A model generated the notes under the pieces. The model ran no database searches, was not told the origin of the DNA, and was given only the letters and a program-made list of their open reading frames with translations. A program made the position numbers and the translations under genes. 64,000 bases of DNA from Antedon mediterranea (lineage: Eukaryota; Echinodermata; Crinoidea; Comatulida; Antedonidae). Location of the stretch: positions 13,168,601 to 13,232,600 of the forward strand of contig NC_092677.1 of the NCBI RefSeq assembly GCF_964355755.1. Reading direction: 5' to 3'. Positions 28,901 through 37,900 of this stretch are shown piece after piece (position 1 is the first letter of the stretch; every line of letters begins with the position of its first letter).

Positions 28901-31900
28901 GAAATAAGTTACGAACGGACAAATGTGAACATCCACAATCGTGTGACCGTGTTTTACTTCAAAATGTGTTCAAGTAACACTTAACTAGGGAAATATCCAT
29001 ATAATATTAACTTGAATGAATTTTAATTAATTTAGTAATGACCCATCCATGATGTAGACCTACAAAGCCTCACTCAGATTAAAGCGCACACGGCGTTCCA
29101 TACAAATGACGATATTAAACTGGCGGCCACTTCGACCATACTCCACTCAGGCCTACGGTACTAGCCCAATAAATGTTGACAACTTAAAACGTTTGTTGTT
29201 CTACAGAGATCCGTGACTATAATACCACATTGAGATATAACTATAGGTTTAAACTATTTAGGTGTTGTTATAATTGTAATAAAAGTTCACTTACGAAAGT
29301 AAGTCTATAAAATACAGTACATACCATTGATTATGGGCGCCATTTTCAACTGTACAAAATCCAATGTCGTCCCGAAAAATACGTTTTTCTTACTTGTTGC
29401 CTTTAAAATTTCACACATTATGTTAGGTAAAACAACACAGAATTATTAATCCTATAAAGATTTCTTCGTAATTAACCAAGAGTTGGCTTTAGTGCCGAGT
29501 TTCATCAAAATCTAGGCATCTATAATTCCATCCAAAATGACTTCGATAAATGGTATCAAAAGACGCTCCCGAATATTTGACGTATTTCCGGGTTGGTTGC
29601 TGGTGGTATAGTCCAGCCGTTTATACATAATCTCTTCTTCTTTTTAAAATCTTTTTAATCCAAAGCGTATTGATATATTTTAATTGTGTTTGTCCTGTAC
29701 AAGAATCAGAGAAAGGAATTCATAATGTATATGATGTATTATACATTTCATAGATATTATTATTTATAACTATAGAGATATTATAGTGAACTTATATCTA
29801 TGTTATAACAAATGGCTTCATAAATGCTAAAGTAGGGCTCCTAATAAGTGTTACACCACATTTACATTAAAAGTATTACGTTCTACTAAACGAGTCTCTA
29901 GTTAATATGTGGTTCACCAGTAGGCCTAAGGACCGACAATGGGCAACAAAATTTAACAACAACAAAATCAAAAAGCTTTAAAAATCGTTAAAAACAAACC
30001 CATAACAATTGTCAACAACCGACACTTGCAGACAAAAATATCGATTAAGCTAGCAAAATTGTAAAATGGAAATGAACTCAAATTACTAATGACATAATAT
30101 TATGTTATGTATTTTATTTCAGAATTTCATTGCAGACCTACTTCAGTTACACGGTAAAACAGACATTCCAAAAGCTAAACTAAGGGAGTACACACAGGGA
30201 ATGGTAAGTCGAGGACGCATTTTGTCAACAAACCTATTAAGACAATCATTGGCTATATTTAAATATATGCCTATTCGTATATTTCCATTCGTCTAGTGTG
30301 ATGACATACCTACCAAATACATGTATCGTATGTTACACATAAATAATTCTATTTTGTACTACTACACTATTACAATAAGTTAGTTCAATAGTAGACCCAC
30401 TACTGTCTGTGCACAGTATTTTCATACATACGAAATGTAGAAAAATCATTTGGTAGTTAGAGGCATTCAAAATGCAACTCCCACTTCATAATATTAGAAG
30501 TTACGAATGACGAATGTATTATTCTCAGTATTGACTTCGTAAATATCGAATATCTTACCGTATGAATACTTGTTAACCCTTTATTGATCTGTACAACATT
30601 ATACCATATTTGGAATTGGATCAAGAATCGTCTGGTCTAGTTGTATATCATAGCACGTCACCTTAGCCAAATTAATACAGACACGAAGAACTAAACTATT
30701 TTTTTCTGAAAACATTATCTCTATTTTTAGAACGTTAAATTCGACTCTGCTTTCTAATTTAGAACATTAAATCAATCTATTTTTAGAATAAATTAATTAT
30801 CTGTCTCTTTGAGAATAATCAATCATCGTTTGTGTTTATTTAAAATAATTTGTTCTTTATCTATATTGAAATGGCTTTGTTTTCCTTGAAATAACAACTC
30901 ATTTCTTTTTAGTGACATGTATGATTATTAGGGAGGAGGTTTTGAAGAGATCACCCCAGTGGCGTAATGACTATGAGCGTTAACTGGCTAAAACCAGTGG
31001 CCCCAAAGCTTAAGGGTTTCCAGAACATAATGGGCCCATATCAAGAGCAGCTTCAATGCAACTACCCAGCGCTGGGGGCCTGCGTTACGCCACTGATTAC
31101 CCACAATCTGGGACTAATCTGAATCCACGTTGTAACCCCCCTAACTCACCATAAATATACAGGAAACATTATGTCTGTTGTTAATCATACGAACAAACAA
31201 CAAATGAATTTGCCGAATAAAAGGGTCTCAGTATTCAATTATACCAAAGCAATATATTGTCTTTATTTATGCATACATATTTAATAAATATTCATCAGTG
31301 TTTCCATATTGTGAAATATTAATTATTATGTATTAAATATTTATTTTTTCAGTTAACAATATTTGACAAGAATGATGACGGTCAACTCTCACTTACAGAG
31401 ATGGCAAGGTAGGTTTAATGTTTAACTAGAGTAGCGACGACAAGCCTTCTCTCTAGTATGACATTTTGGGGCCATTTCATAGATGGATGGAACACAATGG
31501 GGTCCTGTTACTAATCAATTATAATGAATTAATAAAACATTAAACAATCTTGATAGGCCTACATGTAGCTAATATTGTCATAATCTCAGCTATAATTGAT
31601 TTACACAAAATGTAATAATGCTATGTAAAGCTACTAAATTATCTGGTATTCTAATTTAATTATGTTCATTTGAAGAATTCAATTTCATACATAATTTATT
31701 TAAACACAAAATAATAATATTTAATATTTAAAACATAGAACATTCAAGATCAATCGCAGATAATGGGACAAAATAGTTTGATTTATGACATAATAATGCT
31801 TGTAAGCAGCCTCGATTTGCTGTTGAATAAAGCGTACAGCGAACGGTTTAGAGCTAATTTGATCGTCGCAATGCGATGCACGTCTAATGATAATAGATGT

Positions 31901-34900
31901 GCATCGCATTGCGATCAAATTGTACCAATAATTGCGATATTAAATCGTAATTCACCACTGCGTGTGAAAGCAACGTCATGTAATTGGAATCGCAATTGAT
32001 GTTGTTGCGACTCTCTTACACTTAAAAAATAAGTGTAACTTCATCAATAACATCAGCATCGTCATTTACTTCATCTGACTATAACATCAACATCTATGTC
32101 GGTCAACTCTTCGAACTACTGTAAAAGTACAACACAACGACAATCAGCTAATCAGCTAACTCATTCTACTTCTTTATACGTCTATGGCTTGTTACTTAGC
32201 ATAAAGATGTACGCGAGTTACTCACGCATAACGGAGTGTAACTAACACCATCATATTTAAACTACATTACGTCACTATGTAATTACTCACGCATAACGGA
32301 GTGTAACTAGCACCATCATATTTAAACTACATTACGTCACTATGTAATTACTCAGGCATAACGAAGTGTAACTGCATCATCATATTTAAACTACATTACG
32401 TCACTATGTAATTGCTCACGCATAACGGAGTGTAACTAGTACCATCATATTTAAACTACATTACGTCACTATGTAATTACTCAGGCATAACGAAGTGTAA
32501 CTGCATCATCATATTTAAACTACATTACGTCACTATGTAATTGCTCACGCATAACGCTAGCGCCATCACATTTAAACTACCATAACAACCAACCTCGATA
32601 TCTCCAATGCCTAATTGTAAATAACCATGTTAGGATACATTATAATATCATATCTCATTTTAACCTTACAAACAACCTAACGCAACCTTTGTTATTATAA
32701 TATTACATCATCCATGCCACATAACGACTATCGCAGCTAGATGTAAGGCAAAACAACAATCCGAATTAAAATGTGATACATAATTAAAACCAAGTTATAC
32801 TCGTACAAATCAACGCACCACTAGAAGCGAACATATCAATATCATGTTCTTTATAATTTATTGATTTTGTACATCAAATGTGTGGGAAATTTTTGATTGA
32901 GAAATGTAATTCAATGATCGTATCTGTTGCACTAGATCGATTTTTAAAGTTTGCGTTTCCAAGTACGCCTCTATTATACTCCATGCCGATTGAAGATGCA
33001 AAATTAAAAATACAATTCAATTTAAATGGAGTTCACGGCATATTGAACTTTCTACAACATTTAGAGTGATCTCACACCTTAGACCTACAAAGTATCATCT
33101 TTATATAGGGATGTCCTCTCGATTGGGTTAACTATGTTGAAGCATATTATTTTTCTTCGTTCGTTTAACTGCCATTGCCCCTAATACTTTGAAAATCGGT
33201 GTCCGAAAAAGGTGCTTTTACAGGAACAGATTAAAATGTATTTGACACGATTCTCTTAAATTTAAACGACTTTTTGATTTCCATTTTGTGTATCCTTTAC
33301 TATACCTTATCTGATGTTGTCTATTTTTGCTAGTATATTTAAAAAAAAAGAATAAAATAAACTATTAAGCGTCTTTGTCAAAATTTTCCTTATTTATCTA
33401 GGAGACATTTTGATTTATACAAATTGAAAAAAAGAATGGCTTAGGCAGTATCAATTATAGAATCGACTTTCGGTGTATATTTTAATTGGCTTTCTAAGAT
33501 TATTTAGACAAGTTTATTAATCATTGAAAATGAAATCGCATACGGAACTTAAAGCCCATATACAGACTAGAACACGTGATGTTGGTACCATACTCGACAT
33601 ATCGTTCAGAATGTACATACGGTACGATCACGATTCACCCTGAAGGAATGATTGCATTTCTTCTTCATGGTCTGCCTGAGTTTGTCTCTGCCATGAAAAA
33701 TGATATGACAAGCCTTTATTGTTTTTCTTTTTACAGACTTCTTTCAATCAAACCACAAGATAATATCATTTTGCAAGCCGAGCAGTCGTTTAAGGTAACC
33801 GATCAACTATTATCCAAATTCATTTTCTGAGACATAATTTAAGTAGACAATTATGTTCGGAGAGAAGAAAGCAACAGATTGTATAAGTTACGTACACTAG
33901 AACGCTTTGCAGTACAATATGTAAATTATCGACTATTCTCCTATAAAAGGGTACGGTACTTTAAATACATCAACTGATACCGTTGATTTGCGTCATGAAT
34001 ATCATGGATATAATATTTGCTTAAGTATAGACAATCTAGTTTAAGTGAACATACGAGGCATAGCTAATCAAATGTTATCTTATATAATGGGCTGCTGGAT
34101 GTTAATTTTATTAGAGTGTCGGTTAAATATATTTGTGAAACAGATAATAGAAATATTGAGAGGAAGACAATGAAATACAAAATTCCTATCAGCATTAGTT
34201 AGCAAAATTACCGGAAAACTACCAAAGCCTCTAATAAGTGCCAATTACAGAACTATGATTAGTCTGGGTTCCAGACGGAGTTTTGATTTAATATTAGTTA
34301 AAAGATAGATATTTTGGCACAAATGGCGTTTCATAATGTGTACTACTTGAGCTTTTAAACTTGTATTTCAGACAAACATAAAAAAGCCTCGAGATACTAC
34401 AGACTTATCGACTTTGCAATAACATTGTCTTGACAAGTTGTCACAAAATGTTTGTGTTGGGAAGAAACATGCTTGTATTCAATTATATATAGAAGCTTTT
34501 AACCAAATAAGCCCGTTTCCCGTAGAATGTATGATGAAAAAATGCAAATTTGGTTTCTCTTTCTTTAAGTATGAAACAAAAAATTGATTATTTAAAACGA
34601 TCAATCAACAAAAATAAGCACAACCATTTTTTAAAATATTTAATGATTTGAAGAAAATTAATTATTACAACAACCGAGAGAAGAAAATTAATGAAATGAG
34701 TTTGAGGAATGTACTGTGATCGGTCTTCAACCATGAATGAACAAGCAAAAAATTATCCCAATACGACCAATTTAATTACAATACGATTAAAATAATGTCA
34801 TAAAGCTCCCATTACTTTTTAAAAAATAATTAAATAATAACACAAAGTCGATTTAATAGCGTTTTATTTTTAATTTGAATAAATCCAAATGTGATTATTT

Positions 34901-37900
34901 TATTACCATATAACTAATTTAATTGATTCATTAAAAATTGGTTCCAGGAAAACTGAAAATAGAAAAAAAAAGCAGTACCCTTTGACCTTTTGAAGAAAAA
35001 AAAAATCAATAATAAAGTATAACATTTCAGCACGGCCACAAACTCATTTGAAATTTCAAAAAATAACATTTTCATTTGAATATAAATTGTATGCAAGTTT
35101 ACTTTGAAGGAACGGATACTATAAAAAATGATTGTCAAAGATAATATCGATTAAAGAAAATTAATCATCAGAATTTACGTGACAAGAAATAATAATGAAT
35201 ATAGATCCTAGATGTTTACCCAACTCTTGGAGTTGATTGTAACGAATTAATAAGTATGTTTGAAAATAGATTAAAAAATCAGTAGGAAGAAATTACTGGG
35301 GCAAAAATGTGTCCATTGAATAGGCTTCAGCTAAATCAACATTTCCCCTCGTTCATCGTTGAAAGATATATTTCCACTTGAATCTTAGAAAGGTTTGGTC
35401 CAAGGGCTTCTTCTAGTGTATCGCATTGTTATCAGGCGAAACTAAACTCTATAACCGCCAGATCTTATCAGATATATTAATGCAAGCCCGTAGCCAGGAT
35501 TTTACAAGGGGAAGGGGGTGTCTTTTTCCGCAATAAAGAATGCAAGCGTGAACTACTGAAGAAAAAATGGCCTAGCCAATTAGATGAAAGTAATTTGCTT
35601 GCTAGCTATGTATGATTGGCCAAAAAAAGTTCATGAGTTAGGTCTCTTTTCTAGAACTTCTGCTGCTGGTTTTGTTTGAAAAGAGCATTTCTGGAAAAAA
35701 AAAAGTGGGGCGTAATTCAGACTTTTGCCTTTTTCTGCTTCTGAGAAGCAGTAGTACACATTCTTCCCAAATTTGATCACTGGTTATTGGCTCTAACCAA
35801 TGTTCTATACGACCACCAAAATGTTGTTGCCAAATACGTAAAGACAAACATAAGAATCATCCATAATAATATTATAATGAAACTTGTCAGTAATATTGGC
35901 GATATCATGATTTCTTAATCTGCCAGAAATGTTTTGAAGACATTGAAACGTTTTATAGCTTCTTCCTCTCCTGACTTATACTTAATACGACATGTTTTCT
36001 TACAAGAGAAAGGAAATTAATCCGAGATAACAATTACATGGTATGTTCGGCAAAAAAACATCTTTATGCTTAAATCGACAATCCCTTGAAATCCGAATTA
36101 ACTGTTATTCTGAAGTGTGTGCGTGTACATAATAATGTCCGATTCAATAATGAATATATTATTATTCATCATATGAATGATGCCTGACGTTATCGCGTCG
36201 AGCTGATATTCAAGATAGTTTGAGGGTAGGGGACATTCAACTAAACTGGCTAAAAGAATGATGACCCATCACACCAATATCCTAAATTATACATATATTA
36301 TAGGTTGAATGGCCAAATGGTAGGCTTATAAATTTGGGCAATTTGATGATGGCGTCAGCTCTGGTTTAGTTAATGATGATGATGATTACATTATTGTTAT
36401 TAATGATCAATATGCTTTTGTTGCAGAACCTCAGCATGAGAGAGAAGAGAGCCGAGTTCAATCGTATTTTCGACTATTATGACAAGGTAGGTTTATTTCA
36501 ACGCAATATTATATTGTTTGTATGACATTACATTGCGATTGTAATCAATGATAAAACAAATGTGCCCATTCAAAATTTAAAAAGATTTGTTTTGTTGTAC
36601 TACACTGTACTGTGATGCATTATATCTCCACAACATTTGTCCAGACAATCATTGAAGATTAGGTCAATGGTTAAGGTAATCTGATAAAGGCGTAAAGCTC
36701 TGTGCACACTATCAAACTTTATGTGCCAAGAAAAAAAGAAAGAAGAAGTGATGTGCCTATATATGGACACGATGGTGTCATTTCACTACCATATTTGAGC
36801 ATATCACTACCATATTTGGGCACATCGCACTTTTTTTAGTCAAACTAATTGTTAGTGTAGAAAGAGCTTTATAGTGACAAATTGATAGATATAGTAAGAT
36901 TTGTTCCTGAACGGCTGTGTGCTATTTTACTATATCGTTAGGCCTGGTACTGTAATATCATCAAATTATATAAAAAAAACAGAGAAGACTTAATATTTCA
37001 CTCTTCCCTGTAAAAACTAAACCTTTCAGACCCTAGTCGTTTTCATCAATAGTGATAAAAAATGCATTGATTGATTAAAGATTACAGTTGCACAGTCCTA
37101 TATTCAACCATTATTCATTATTAGAGGACACATTAGTAATGTAATCATCTGGAAATTATATAATTATATTCAATCAAGGATCCAATTATATTAACACGAT
37201 ATATTTTCTATTCAGATTGAATTGAAAATGAGTAGATGATTGGAAATTCCTTGATAAAAGAAAGATAGTTTTCATATCAAAACGTTTTGCATATGTTTTT
37301 GTCTTTTGTAGAGCCAAACAAACGCAATCGAAGGAGAAGAGCTAGATGCATTTGTTAAGGATCTCTTAGAGAAAGATAATGTAAGTAGATAATGATGTAA
37401 GACATCACACGAGCAGTAACATATCTTTAGAGACGGTATACATCATGTAGTATTGAGTCTTCTGACATCAACCTTTATCCCATATGGATACTGCATAACC
37501 TCCCCTGAGACTACACAGTAGCCTCTTCTTCGATCCGACAGTGTTAAGTCAACGTTTATTTCTCATCCTGCTGGTTTGGTTTGGTTTTAGCTAACCAGCC
37601 TGTTCGTTTAGGCCTATGTTTCATAATAAAATTATTTAGATGGTTAGATTAACTTAAAATTGTAAGGAGTTGTGGGGCTAAAGTATGGGCATGGTGCGTA
37701 TATTGTCACAATATGTCACTATATTGACATCATACCGTACGAGAATCGGAAATGAGGAAACTCAGGCTTAGGTGAAAGAACAATGACAGGTTTGGTAGGA
37801 AAAGTAGTTTCTTGAAACAACACAAGAGGCGAATCTAAGTTTCAGCAACGTCACCAGTGGTCGACCTGCAGCCAGTGGTCATTCTACAGGCAATGGTCGA

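Larger units (their letters stand above)
31409..33736. other. SCGN intron 7
   Basis: Holds the inverted repeat at 31856 and the 64/65-bp array at 32215. The rest, including 32600-33730, is unremarkable. Confidence 0.8.
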
